This document shows, in pieces, positions 25,051 through 36,874 of a stretch of 64,000 bases of DNA. The notes under the pieces are model-generated. The model was not told the DNA's origin. It saw only the letters and a program-made list of their open reading frames with translations, and did not search any database. The stretch comes from Macquaria australasica (taxonomy: Eukaryota; Chordata; Actinopteri; Centrarchiformes; Percichthyidae), in NCBI GenBank assembly GCA_005408345.1, contig SEMN01000120.1, positions 930,001 through 994,000 of the forward strand. The letters run 5' to 3'. Positions within the stretch are counted from its first letter, which is position 1; each line of letters opens with the position of its first letter. The position numbers were made by a program, and so were the translations under genes.

Positions 25051-27950
25051 CCTGAAGAATTGTTACTGCATATTCACTTGCACTAACTGGCTGATCTATG
25101 CACTGAGTAATGCGACCTCCATGACAAGGCCTGTGCGTACTTTCCTCCTCCACAAGTACAGTTAAGTCCTGAAGGGTTCAACAGTTCTGTGATTTTATCT
25201 GTCATCCACAGCCAGTGTGTTAGACCACCTCATCAGGTAAACACCCTTTTCATAAAGGCTTTGACAACATGACAATACCAGCCATTAAATACAACATGTC
25301 ACGTGGATCTCTGGGCTCTTGCTGTTTCACAGAACGTTGTGCATCTCCTGTGCAAAATGTTAGAGATAAATGTTTCTCCATGCCGTCAAAGGTCTTTGCC
25401 GTCAATGTCAATTCATCAAGTGCAAAGTGTGTTTGGTTCTAAGTGTAATATCTCTCTGATGTTTCCACTAGCCAGATTGCAGAATGAATCAGTTGGCATT
25501 AGACTCATATAACAGCACATTTATGAGAGTGAGGAAGTGCAAACAGATGAAAGCTTTTTGTTCCTGTATGTTTGATGAATGTTTGTATGATTAAATTATC
25601 ACTGAAAACTAAAGTCGTGGACTTTGTGTCAATTTCCAGCACTGAAAACCTCAATAGATCTCAAGTCATGCTTTTAAATAACAGCTTTTATATCTTCACC
25701 ATGTGTTTCCTTTTTTCCAAATTGTCAATTATGGTTAGATTTCTCTTTGTTTTTAAACCTTTTAACCACTATTAATTCCTGGGACACGTGACATCCCATG
25801 TAGTCTACTCCCTAAACATTAAACAAGCTTTCTTGTTACTTTTAAATCCAGCAAATTGCCATCTGTTTGCATTCATAAGTGATGTTATTGTATTTTAAGT
25901 GGAAATGATTTTATGGTCACTGACATGCAGTAGCTTGGTTTACGAAATCTTCTTGTACACTTGCAAATATTTTCATGCAGTTACTGTATTATGGAAATGC
26001 ATTTTAACATAGGCTTTGTAAGGGTAAAGAAACGTTTAAATTAACATAAAAAAGCACATAAGACACAACTGCATAATTAAATGCATTACTTTATAGAACA
26101 CATTAATGTGCAGCGCTGCATTTGCACTTGGGGACTATTTCAAACAACCCAGCCAGGTTTCTACATTCAGTAGCTGCCCACCAGATAGTAAAGCACCACA
26201 GATAAATGCACTCAGACACTGTGTGCTGTTAAGTTGAAAATGGGGTCAAAATCAAGTCGAGTGCATTGCTTTCTGGTGTCAGTGACAGTTTTTAGAAAGG
26301 GTTTACTTGTACACTGTAGTTCAAACTTCAGACCTGAAAGAGACAGACCATGGCCAGCAGATGTACTGCAGGCTCATCTGATAAAGTTTTTCTCTCTTCA
26401 AGGAGGTGTCAGATTACACGTTAGCCTGGAGGTTTACTGGTCTAAGGTGCCCCACCATCTATAAGGGCCTATTATGTCTGTCAACAGTTCTGTTAAGCAG
26501 CAGCCCAAACTGCCTGGGGGAGCAACTCTCACTTGACATTTTCTCAGGTTGAATGTTGGATGTTTTACAGCAAGGCACCAGAGAAATATTAAGGTAGAGC
26601 TGTAAACGCAATATTAGCTGCTTAATCTCTCTCTGTAAATGTCCAACTGACTGAAAAGTTTCAGTAAGTGAATGTAGTTCTTGTTTTTCAGGCAGTAGCA
26701 CCTTACGGCATAACTCTATGGCTCATTTTTCAACCCAAGCTAAAAGGACAGGCCGTGCGTGCCTTCAGACTGCTAGAGCTGTAATTCTACAATTTTTAAG
26801 AAGGCCCTTTAAAGATGATTTATGTGGGCGGATACACAGGCAGCAGCTCTTTAGAATATTTCAACACGACCACACAAACATTACTGTTTAGTTTAAGCAA
26901 ACATTTACACATTTGCTTTCTCTTTCCCTCCCTCTAACTCTCGTACTTGCTCTCAGTACCAGTATTTCAACTTTTTCATTAATAGTTTTCAACCTTTCAA
27001 AACATCCATTATCTTACTGTGGACGATTTATTGATGTTTCGCGGATGTTATGGCCCATGCTCTAAATCCCATGTATCCTTATAGCCAGCCTTACTGGTGG
27101 GTGTCATGTGAGTTAAAGCTGAAATCAAGCCTGCAATACACACTGACCGCGACGTGAGTTATCAATAGTTATCAATTCACAAGATCCTCTCTCTTTAAGC
27201 AGGATATCCACCAGTCTTTAAGTTCATCCTGACACATTATGACAAAAATTTGCCTCTACCTGTCACTCTATATCTAATCATCTCTGTCCCATAGATGTAG
27301 TCCCCAAAAGGCCCAGTGGTGACTGATTAGTAGAGATGTTCGGGGCCCTTTCTTCACCATAGAAAATCACTTTCATCTTCCTAAAACTTCACTTCAATCA
27401 AAAGCTACCACATACAAACAGTGTGCTAATCCTCAAACAGTGGAGCAACTTGACAGTGCGTGTAAGTCAAGTGTTACACATGCCTTGCTAAAGTGTGATT
27501 GAACTTTCTGAAACGTGAGTTTCCTCCTACTGGGCCTGAGCTGTAGATTTTTTCCAAAGTAAACATGAATTATTCCTCACCTCTTCCACAGAATGGGGAA
27601 CTTTGACACAATTACCTTTGTTGATCAGATTCGATTAGATCACATTAGATTTCACTAATGCTCTGGCTTCAATAGTTTTGTGGTTTATTTTAACAAAGTT
27701 TCATTCATTGTCATTCTTGCCCTCACAGCTTCTCCCCAGGCTGTTAAGACTCACCAGTTTTGTTTACTTAAGGAACTCTCCATACGAATACTGCCCGAAG
27801 TCAATATTAAGTAGGCACTTTGAGCAACCTCTCTCATTGGGACACACCCTTTCTTTCAGAATTGATATGTCACGAAGGCACTGTGTCCCAAATAAGTCAA
27901 ACTCTTGCTGCTTGGACCAGGAATCAAACAAGGTACTTCATTGGTTGGAG
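25051..27950. other. Intergenic region between ilrun and spdef
   Basis: Unique-looking AT-rich sequence with no recognised exon, RNA gene or repeat. Short ORFs at 25303-25775, 26234-26701 and 27678-27974 show no family features. Confidence 0.55.
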
Positions 27951-27959
27951 TGGACAGAA

Positions 27960-28157
27960 GTGATCCAACTCTGAGTGCTGGGTAGGAGACAAAAACCCAC
28001 GTTCAGGACATCCTCACCTGAGGGCCAACGAGTCACAGTCTCCACAGGACTTTGACATTTGTGCACACTTAAAGTAAGACAGAAGAACAGTTGAGGAGGA
28101 GAAGAAGCCTCAGCACTGGAAACTCTACTGAATCCATTTCTGTCAAACACAGACAAG
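27960..28157 (+). other. spdef: Probable non-coding first exon of spdef
   Basis: Ends with ACAGACAAG followed by a strong GTAAGA donor at 28158. It would splice to the CTTCTTCCAG acceptor at 32220, 18 bp before the spdef start codon. An inverted CCAAT-like ATTGGTTGG lies at about 27939. The 5' limit is not defined by sequence. Confidence 0.45.
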
Positions 28158-28349
28158 GTAAGACTACAGTTCACAATAAGGCTCAAAATACTTCTACTTC
28201 TAATAGGCTATTACTGCTACTACACTATTATACTACTACTACTACTATTATTACCACCACATGATTCTGCCTGCTACTAACACTGCTACCACTTCTATTA
28301 CCAGTAGCGGAAGAAGTATTCAGATACTTTACCTAAGTAAAAGTAGTAA

Positions 28350-28650
28350 TACTTTGGGATACAGGTGGAACTCCTTACCCACAAAACTTAAAATGGATCA
28401 CGACTGGGATCATTTTGAACTCAAGTTGAACTGTTTTTTAAAGTGGGAACAGTCATAAATGAATCTGGTGCTTGTCATTGAGTTTTGTGGTAATTTTATT
28501 GTATCATGGTTGGTAAACAGTTTGTGTCTTGTGCTGTTTTGTATGTATTTTAGTGTTGAGTTTTGTGTATTTTAAAAGGCCCATCTAGGGACGGTCATTG
28601 AAAATGAGCTGAAGCTATAAATGCTGTGGCGTGTGGCATTGGTTCATGCG
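28350..28650 (+). mobile_element. Degraded LINE 3' end (reverse-transcriptase ORF tail)
   Basis: The frame reads RWNSLPTKLKMDHDWDHFE then LKLNCFLKWEQS and stops. The W-N-S-L-P...F-x-x-x-L-K pattern is typical of the extreme C terminus of several LINE ORF2 proteins. Downstream CCCATCTAGGGACGG and TGAAAATGAGCTGAAGC resemble a LINE 3' UTR. The clade is uncertain. Confidence 0.5.
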
Positions 28651-28659
28651 ATACACTTG

Positions 28660-28865
28660 TCCGTTATCCCTCACAGCAGACATTTTGACATGTCACAATA
28701 GTAAAAGCACAGGTGTAAATAAAAAGATAATTAAGATAAATAAAGATTAATGATGGCTGAATTCCATTTAGCTGCTGTCGGGGCTCAGTGTCACACTGTC
28801 ATGGCTTACTGGCACACTTGAATACAATGAAGCCATAGGTAATGTTGTTAGTAATGCTTTTCTTG
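28660..28865 (+). repeat. CATGGCTTACTGGG-family repeat, fullest copy in window
   Basis: Holds ACAGCAGACATTTTGACATG, AAAAGCACAGGTGT, GCTGAATTCCATTTAGCT, CAGTGTCACACTGTCATGGC and GCACACTTGAATACAATG. The partial copies at 9695, 16755 and 34790 map onto its parts. Confidence 0.7.
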
Positions 28866-29299
28866 CTATATATTATATTGTGTTATAGTATTGGTTTATT
28901 GATACTCATACAGTAAGATGTAAGCTGCACTTTGATGTTGTAGCTGCTCAAGGTAGAGCCAGTTTTTGCTATTTTATACTGTGGGGTTGTTTAATCTAGA
29001 ATATTGGCTCATTTTGTATGAGATGATTGCATGTCTGTTTTAATACATATATTATTTATTTTTTGTAAAATCCTGCAGTAATATGCAAAGTAAGTAGTAA
29101 CTATAGTAACTAGAAATTATTGTAACTATAGTAACTCTTAAATGAAATATTTAGTAGCATGAGATGAAAATACAAAGTAAAATTCTAGAGAAATTTACTT
29201 TTAATTTTGTTTTTTACTTTACCCACTATCTATTACTGCCATTACTTCTACTATACCCCATTATTACGTTCACTACTGTTAGTGCTACTACTGTTATGA

Positions 29300-29505
29300 T
29301 TGTCCATCCATCCATTTTCTATACCGCTTTATCCTCTTAGAGGGTCATGGGGGGCTGGAGCCAATCCCAGCTGACATTGGGCGAGAGGCGGGGTACACCC
29401 AGGACTGGTCGCCAATCAATCACAGGGCTGACACATAGAAACAGACAAACATTCACACTCACAGTCACACCTACAGACAATTTAGAATCATCTGTCATGA
29501 TTGTA
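29300..29505 (+). repeat. Teleost repeat with CCATCCATTTTCTATACCGC
   Basis: Carries CCATCCATTTTCTATACCGC, GGGCTGGAGCCAATCCCAGC, GCGAGAGGCGGGGTACACCC and ACATTCACACTCACA, the signature of a very common fish retroelement 3' end. The overlapping 119-aa ORF (29347-29706) is therefore not a gene. Confidence 0.7.
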
Positions 29506-32220
29506 ATGTATTCATATATCTCTGCTCCCACTATTTCCTCTACAGTTGTTATGACTTTACTAGATGACTATACTGCCACCGATGCTACTGCTACTTTTAC
29601 CTCCAATTCCAGTTGTCCTACAAGCGCTCCAACTTATGATTATAATAATGAATTTGCTTTCTTTATAATGACGTCTAGACCACTGAAAGCATCAGATATT
29701 ATTTAAAGTGATGTATCTCAAATTGGGATGCAGATAATAATCAACTGTGATTATTATCTTTCTATTAAAATATTAACATTTTATTCTAATTATTTGTCTT
29801 TGTTTTTTCCAAGTTATTTTTCTGATGATGTGCATATTTAGAATTGGATAAATGGTACTAATCATGCTTTGTAAGACCACAGCAAAAATATAACTGGTCG
29901 AGCTGATTCAATGAATCCATGTTTTGCATAAAGATAAAAGCTAAATTGTGCGTATAGCTAAGAAATAGTGACATTACTTGTTCTCCCTCACTCTCTTTTT
30001 TTACAGCCACTCTGCAACCTGTCACAAACACACATGCACACACACAGGCTCATACAGATATACATGCACACAGACATTTTGCTGAACAGACCCAGAACAG
30101 CTCATAAGGTGTGTTATCAAACACCTTTTGTCCAAAGAACAGTGGAATGCAGGCAGAATGAATGACCAAAGCTTTTCATATCAACCAAATGCCTCTCATA
30201 TCAGTTTGGCTGCTTGCTAACGAGCTGTAAAACACAGCACCGAGTATGAGTCTACAAATAACAGTCTTGTTCATTTGGGCAGCACAGAACACGCACACAC
30301 AGAAAAGACATCTGTCCCAGAGAGGAAGGATAATCTAGAAGAGCAAGTTTTTACCGCCGCTGAACATTTAAACTGCTAACGCCTGGAGGCGAGGAAATAA
30401 TAACAGACGTGGACCATGGGTCCAGAGATCTAGGCCATGTACCTTGTTCACAGTCACAGACGTGCATTCTTTTAAAATTGTTTCTCTATTTTGATATTTG
30501 TTAAATCTGTGGTGATCCTGTATTGGTATCTTTTCTCCTGCACACATAATTTTATCAGTTTTCGGGTATTTATAGCTCTGTTTTGTTACAGCAGTCCAGC
30601 TTTTGAGACCTGCCTTGTTTCTTATCACACCACCTCGCACCATGTGCCATTGTTTTGGAAATGTTTTGGACTGAGGACCAGCCACCTGATCAATCTACTA
30701 AGCCCCACCCTTAGGTGAACAAACCCTCCACCACTGACCCAAATCAACCACAGAGAAACACCTTTAAAAACAACCAAAGCCATGGGATTTATTAACATAA
30801 AGATGTACAAATAACCAAGACTTTAAATCAAAGCTATACCCAAGAGCAAAGTCAAAACAACAACAGTCACACAAAAATCCCAGGCAGAGAGGCAGCGAGA
30901 CCTCAATCCCCACCTCCGATGCTCGCACAGGAGCCTTTAAATGGCTCATTTCCCGGACAGGTGCACCTCATTGAGCAATCAAGATGTAGCACACCTGGGC
31001 ATAGCAAGAGAGGACGGAAGAGGAAAAGGGACAAACAGTACAGGGAAACACATACAGCCATAACAACACTCCTTCATACTCAATGTTTACAATAAAAAGG
31101 TAGCCTGGGAATAACAATCAGCGTAATGTGTGTGTGAGTCTGATACAGTGCAGAGCATTTTACTCTTTATATCTGATTTAGTAAAGACTGCAGATACTTT
31201 CACTCACTTTTATCATGTATTTTTATCTTTTGTAATGCCTCATATAGTATATTCTGCGCAGAGTAGCTGTGGATGAAAGCATCATATATTAAATAGATGC
31301 ACAAGTATTTTACATTAATCACTTTAAGCTGAACCAGGTGTATAATGTTGTCCAATGAAATGCTGGCATACAGCACCACTCCCAGCCCGGTGAGCTGTTC
31401 TCTTACTCATGCTATGATGAATACGCTCCAGCTACTTATCCTTTATCCACATGTTATATGTGTCCCACCCTTAATGCTGTATTCTATCAAGTTTTCTTTT
31501 GCAATTAATTTCTGATCCATCTGGATGACCTAATGAAGATTTTTTTATTTTTTTAAAGGCACTGGGTGTTACATTGTGATAGTTGCCAAACAACTCCTTT
31601 ACCATGATCACATGCATTTTGTAATTAGAGTAAAACTGACAAACATGTTCATTTTAATGCATTGGTGGGCGCTTTAAACAAGGCTTTGATCTCCGTTTCT
31701 CTATCTGTATTTACGATCTAAAAGGTGGAGTAGATTGCTTTCTGATATTGTTGAATGATGAAATAAAGGAAGGTACGGTCAGAATTTCACTCAGGCTGAA
31801 CCCGTTTGACCTGGATATTTCCACACATATAGATTCATGAGAGAATCTGAAGTTGTTGGGTTTTTAAAAAATTTTTTTTTACAGATTCTGGATTAAAAAT
31901 TGAATTTTGAGCTAACATTAAAACACAGAGCTAGACAAACAATGGCTTTAGTGAATTTAACCATCACAAAGGCTCCAGTTGACAAAGCTGGAATGACAGA
32001 TTCTTTATTTCAAAGTAAGTCCCAGAAAAGTAAATACCACAGAACAAATGTCAAGTTTACTTTGGGATTGCTACTGTTTAAATATTGAGCATTTGGGTAT
32101 GGTTTCAGCACAGCATCAATGCAACTCTGTCTCACAAGACAGTGTCACTGTTGAAAATGTCAAGTAGGGTGTAAATCTATTATGACAACATTTTATGAAA
32201 ACAGTGCGTTCTTCTTCCAG

Positions 32221-32238
32221 CGTAAAACAAACCTGAGC
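32221..32238 (+). other. spdef: spdef 5' UTR part of the first coding exon
   Basis: Begins after the CTTCTTCCAG acceptor and runs 18 bp to the ATG. The upstream ATG of the longer open frame (32182) lies before this acceptor, inside the intron, so the start at 32239 is preferred. Confidence 0.6.
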
Positions 32239-35107
32239 ATGGGGAGTCCAGGCTGTGAACACATGGGCTGCACTGCACACTCGCCTCTCTACATCAGCCA
32301 CCCCCACACTGACACCAGGATGGCCTGGCTGGACGAGGACATCAAACCGCCCCGTGGCTTGTTGGGGCCTGAGCTCAGCTGGCCGGGAGTCTGCCTCCCC
32401 TGCTATGACAAATTAGCTATAGAGGAGAACCCCTGGGTGCTTAGGATGACAGAGGCCCCTACTCCCGCCGCTCCTCCCTCCAGGATTCCGGAGCTGAGCC
32501 CAGCCAAGCCCAGCCAAGCCCAGGATCCCCCCTCTGAGATGGAGGGTCAGGTGGAAGAGCGCTGTCTGGAGCAGGTCCAGACCATGGTGGTGGGAGAAGT
32601 GCTGAAGGACGTCGACACGGCTTGCAAACTGCTCAACATTGCAGCAGGTAGGACAGGATGCAACCGGTTAATGTCATGTTATTATCACAGACGTGCTGTA
32701 GAAAGTGTTGGCAGAAGTTGTAGTCTAATAAAATAAACTTGATCATTTGTTTGTTTGCTCTCACATCAACATCCACAGTGACACAACTGATACCTGGCGG
32801 TGAGCATCAGAGGCCCTGCCCACCTTGTGCAAACGTTTCTGTTGACAGAAGACTGTCTTCACTTCTTATGAATTCTTATGAGTCTTTATCTAGAGCCTTA
32901 AACTCTGCAACTGCATGCGTGATTATTTGCTTTTGTTACACCACATTCTCATCCAACTCAGAGTAGGAGACACATTTACGGTGGCTCATAATACATGTTG
33001 CTGTGTTGCAGTCATAATAAGTAAGCAAAACATTTAGTGTTACATTATCCATTATGTTGCAGGACTTGCAAGAGCGAGATTTTTTTTAAATGGTCAGAAT
33101 TAAAGCAGATAGAAATAGTCAAGCTCAAGCAACACTGGATCTTACATTTCCCAGAGTGCAACTAATAGCATCTTTACTTGCCTGGTATATGCCTACAAAT
33201 TTCAAACTGTACACCCCCAGTTTGTGATACAAGTTATTTTAAAAATTTTCACAGGTCAGAAAGTCACATTCCCTTTAATCACATATCCTTTAACTTTGTT
33301 TAACAGTTTACTCAGCTCTAATTCATCTCTGTCAAACTTGGTTCTTTTTCTTGTGACATCTTTACTAGCTGCAGCAGTCATTCTAAAAAAAAATAATAAA
33401 ATCGCTTTGTATTAAATAGGTACTCCAATGATTAAATATTGCACTTTTTTAATGTTGGGCGATTCATGCATGACAATTTTAAAAATGAATGGTCAAAATT
33501 GAAGCACCACTGGCGGAGATATCCAGATTTTTAGTCCCTAATAGGTGCCAAACTCCAAAATCACTGGATCCCATAATGAAACCAAAAGCAACCAATAGCT
33601 GCCTGGTAAATGTCTGCTTCTTTAAAGCTCCATGCCCCCGATTGTAACACTCTTATGTGTTTTTAGTGTCAGAGCTCAAGCTTAGATAACCCTGATGATA
33701 TCATCCCGAGCCACAGAAGACATTATACAACTGTTTTTCCTCGTGACAAGTAAACTCACCTATATGTGTAAAATCGATGGACTGCCTCATATGCACCCGG
33801 AATATGGTAATCTGGGATGTGGCGAACAGAGTAAGAGAGATAGTGGGCGGTAGAGAATAGGCATTATCGGCAATCATCATCAACAGTATAAAATTCAGTG
33901 TAAAATAACAGCCTCATCAAAACATGTCTCTTAGTGACCTTGTTTTGTCTTATCATCATTTAAGGTTTAGTTGTTGACATATTTTCAGCATCAGAAAATC
34001 AAAGCTGAACATGTGGGGAGCTGTGTAAAGGAAAATGCCTTGTCTGTGTGTGTGTTTTCCCCTTTAGACCCCTTGGACTGGAACTCTGTGCACCTTCAGA
34101 AGTGGCTACTCTGGACCGAGCACCTGTACAGGCTGCCACAGGTCAGCACGATGTTTCAGGAGATGACCGGGAGGGATCTGTGCTCCATGACAGAAGCAGA
34201 CTTCAGACAACGCTCCTCACAGTTTGGAGACATGCTGTATGCTCATCTGGACATCTGGAGATCTGGTAAGAACAAGAGGGACACTGGAAAATGAACCTAC
34301 ATCGACTTAGCAAATCAGGAAAGGCTGATTGTGACGCAAACGCAGTGAGCAAATTTAAGACTTGGCTTTAAGTATTCTGGAAAATGATTGGTTCTTTTTT
34401 GGTCTCTTTCTTTAGCTGCAGCAATGAAGGAGCGCTGCCCACCAGAAGACAGCAAATCTGGTAAATTCTTGGTTATAACTAGATTATAGCTGCAATGGTT
34501 TCACTTATACAAACACTGAGTTAAAACAAGGTGAAGCTAAAAAAAAAAACGTGTGACATCTGGTTTCTGAAATTCTCGTGTCAGCAGCTGATGATGATGA
34601 TTCCTGGTCAAATGTGATGCGTAACTACCCCAGCCAGCCCATCCACCTGTGGCAGTTCCTCCGAGAGCTGCTCCTCAAGCCTCACAACTACAGCTGCTGC
34701 ATCCGCTGGCTTAACAAAGAGAAAGGTGAGGTGATAATAGAGTCACAAGTTGAGAGCAGAGAAACACAATAGGAAACACAATAGGAAAAGCACACACTGG
34801 CTCACTGTCACAGTGTCATGGCTTACTGGGAAGTTTGAATAGACAAGAGATAACAGAGCCGTTGTTAATGTTGTTCTTGTTCACCACAGAATCCAAACTG
34901 AGTACGTTTTCTTTCTTCTGTCCAAAAGGGATTTTCAAAATAGAAGACTCGGCTCACGTGGCCAGGCTATGGGGCATCAGGAAGAACCGCCCGGCTATGA
35001 ACTATGACAAACTGAGTCGCTCTATACGCCAGTACTACAAGAAAGGCATCATTCGAAAGCCTGATGTATCACGCAGACTGGTCTACCAGTTCGTCAACCC
35101 TGTATGA
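32239..35107 (+). CDS. spdef: SPDEF (prostate-derived ETS factor), pointed and ETS domains, 5 coding exons
   Basis: Coding exons: 32239-32647, 34068-34265, 34416-34460, 34588-34725 and 34929-35107, 969 nt, 322 aa (human 335). The first exon is divergent except for its end, LEQVQTMVVGEVLKDVDTA. The second encodes the pointed/SAM domain (residues about 137-202, LDWNSVHLQKWLLWTEH). Exons 4 and 5 encode the ETS domain (residues about 236-318), with PIHLWQFLRELLLKP, RWLNKEKGIFKIED and the recognition helix RPAMNYDKLSRSIRQYYKK, then VYQFVNPV and TGA. Family knowledge: SPDEF is a nuclear activator that binds GGAT-type sites and drives goblet and secretory epithelial differentiation. Exon 4 has a CAGCAG acceptor that allows one extra alanine. 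It lies tail to tail with pacsin1. Confidence 0.96.
32648..34067 (+). other. spdef intron between coding exons 1 and 2
   Basis: A 1420-nt intron. It holds two diverged copies of one repeat (about 33075-33235 and 33440-33650), sharing CACTGGATC, CCTGGTA(A/T)ATG and CCCCC(A/G). No coding content was seen. Confidence 0.6.
33075..33650 (+). repeat. Two diverged tandem-like copies of an unclassified repeat
   Basis: Both halves contain an AATGGTCA(G/A)AATT motif, AGCA(A/C)CACTGG, a GGATC(T/C)(T/C)A segment, GCCTGGTA with ATG, and a CCCC(C)AGTTTG or CCCCCGATTG end. This points to two insertions or a duplication. Confidence 0.5.
34585..34590 (+). promoter_or_regulatory. spdef: Tandem NAGNAG splice acceptor of spdef exon 4
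   Basis: The intron ends GTGTCAGCAG, giving acceptors at 34583-34584 and 34586-34587. Both keep the frame: the upstream choice adds one alanine before ADDDDSW. Confidence 0.75.
34790..34892 (+). repeat. CATGGCTTACTGGG-family fragment in the last spdef intron
   Basis: CACTGTCACAGTGTCATGGC, TTACTGGGAAGTTTGAATAG and GAGCCGTTGTTAATGTTGTT match the copy at 28660. It ends about 37 bp before the acceptor of the ETS exon at 34929, next to its pyrimidine tract. Confidence 0.7.
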
Positions 35108-35389
35108 TGAAGAGGATCGGCTGATCCGAAGAGAATGAGCTGAGGAGGAACCAAAGATATGCTGGACATACAGTAGAAGTAACACGAACTCTGAAGCTCG
35201 TTGCAATTGTAAAGACTGCCTACTGAACTATATGCACTCCTGCCTATCATAATATCAATCTACTTTATTATTCTTAACACTCGATTTTATTTTATTTGTC
35301 TCTTTGTCGTCTTTAGCACTCTTGTTTGAAATTTGTTTTTTGGTGTGATGTTTGGTTTCTCAAAAGGAAACATTTCTATGGAAACATTT

Positions 35390-35820
35390 AAAACAAATAA
35401 GAAATACACTTATTTGCTTTCTTGCCAAGAGTTAGATGAGAAAATTGATACCGCTTTCATATCTGTACGCTCAATATGTAGCTAAAGTAAGCAGTCGGCT
35501 AGCTTAGCTTAGCATAAAGAAAAACAACTAGCAAACAAACAGCTAGCCTGGCTCTTCCAAAGGTAAAATAAAAAATCAAAAGCTCACTATTTAACAGTAG
35601 GGTAGGAGGGCTGGAAGGTGAGTTTTGATACCTTGGGACAGAGCCAGGCTAGCTGTTTCCCCCTGTTTCCAGTCTTTGTGCTAAGCTAAGCTAACCAGCT
35701 GCTGGCTCCAGCTACATATTTAGCGTACAGACATGCGAGTGGTGTCAATCTTCTCATCTAACTCTCGGCAAGAAAGCAAATAAGCGCTACTTCCCAAAAT
35801 CTTTAACTATTTCCTTTAAA
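35390..35820. mobile_element. Foldback element copy A (in spdef 3' UTR)
   Basis: The left arm carries CTTGCCAAGAGTTAGATGAG and GGCTAGCTTAGCTTAGCATA. The right arm is its inverted copy, with GTGCTAAGCTAAGCTAACC and CTCATCTAACTCTCGGCAAG. Arms are about 150-170 bp with a 100-130 bp middle. If transcribed in the spdef mRNA it would form a long hairpin. Confidence 0.75.
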
Positions 35821-35985
35821 TTCTCTCTCTTTTTTAACAATGACACTTCATGTTTTTCCCATTCAAGTGTCGAGAATATTTAGAAGTTGCAGAGCAATGC
35901 CAAAGTAAGTTCATATTTTATTAAACCTGCCTTGATGGATAATCCTTTTTACATTTCTGTCTTTGGGTTTATGTTCAGGATCTAC

Positions 35986-35999
35986 AATAAAGCAATAAA
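35986..35999 (+). terminator. spdef: Polyadenylation signals of spdef (two AATAAA)
   Basis: AATAAA at 35986-35991 and again at 35994-35999, about 880 bp after the stop. GTTGTCTCC-type sequence follows at about 36010. Confidence 0.6.
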
Positions 36000-36010
36000 T
36001 TTACCGAATG

Positions 36011-36840
36011 TTGTCTCCTTTCAAAGTAGAAATAAGGAATAGTATAATAAATCACTCGAAATCACATGTACAGTCCATACAAAAAACACACGGACACTAA
36101 CTTTTTTTTTTCTCAACAAACTTGTTTCCCTTTCAAACCAATATCGCAATATTGACACCATCACAACAAATTTGAGTCGGGTTTTTCATCACTATCGTCA
36201 TTATCTGTGATCATAATCATCTTTATGCATATTTAAATGAACTTCTTGTTACATCAAGATGAACAGGCACTACACCAGTTAGGAGATAAAAGTACATCAC
36301 TAACTATGAACATACATCTTCTAGACCGCTAATATAGGGTTTCCACAACATGAGCTGCTGTCCCCTGTGTGCATAAGGAAGAGATCATCAACATAAAAAA
36401 AGCATTTACATGTACACCTTTTTACTGCCTCAACATGGTTAGGTCTCATTTTCAACTCAACACAGTTGTACAGTTACAATAGAATATAATCTTTAAATTA
36501 CATCATCATATACAAATCTGACAGCGTGGGATAACGTCACGCTTTTATGATACACTGACAATTCCATTGCAATGAAATTCATACGATATGGTACCTATTA
36601 CTTAATATGTTTTCCATTGCTGTTATTTTAATGAAACACATTTACATGTATAACACTACATTTTGTCTTAATAGTCAATCACTTGCATTATTTTTTTTAA
36701 ACATTTTTTTTCTGTTACATTTACACAACTCATACACACTGGATGATGAAGATGATTTTTCCCCAAAATATTAACCTGGTGATGTCAATTATGTGTTTGA
36801 ACTTGCATGTACTGTGTATATTGTGTGTTAAATGCACGTT

Positions 36841-36874
<34 letters not shown>

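Larger units (their letters stand above)
28302..29228. mobile_element. hAT-like non-autonomous element with 8-bp target-site duplication, carrying nested insertions
   Basis: Exact TCTATTAC duplications flank it at 28294-28301 and 29229-29236. It begins CAGTAGCGGAAGAAGTATTC and ends TTTACTTTACCCACTA, matching the degenerate CAGTGGTGGAA ends of a common teleost hAT family. The left end is interrupted after about 55 bp. The inner part holds a LINE 3' end (28350-28650) and a CATGGCTTACTGGG repeat (28660-28865) before the element resumes (TGTTGTAGCTGCTCAAGGT). Its transposase is absent. Confidence 0.75.
28190..29640 (+). repeat. Imperfect CTA/TAC trinucleotide tract split by two insertions
   Basis: CTACTACTACTATTATTACC-type sequence occurs at 28190-28301, 29229-29300 and 29515-29640. 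The breaks coincide with a hAT-like element and a second repeat, so the tract was once continuous. Confidence 0.6.
28158..32220 (+). other. spdef intron 1 (5' UTR intron)
   Basis: A 4.06-kb intron. Its first 1.5 kb is an imperfect CTA-rich tract split by a nested hAT-like insertion (28302-29228) and another repeat (29300-29505). The rest (29700-32200) shows no recognisable feature. Confidence 0.55.
35108..36010 (+). other. spdef: spdef 3' UTR with embedded foldback element
   Basis: Runs from the TGA to two overlapping-range AATAAA signals at 35986-35991 and 35994-35999. About half of it is a foldback repeat (35390-35820). Confidence 0.65.

Noticed and set aside
29347..29706. 119-aa plus-strand ORF
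   Set aside because: Its first part is a common fish retroelement 3' end and the rest a CTA-rich tract.
32182..32238. Upstream ATG extending the spdef frame
   Set aside because: It precedes the strong CTTCTTCCAG acceptor, so it would be intronic if the non-coding first exon is used. An unspliced start cannot be fully excluded.
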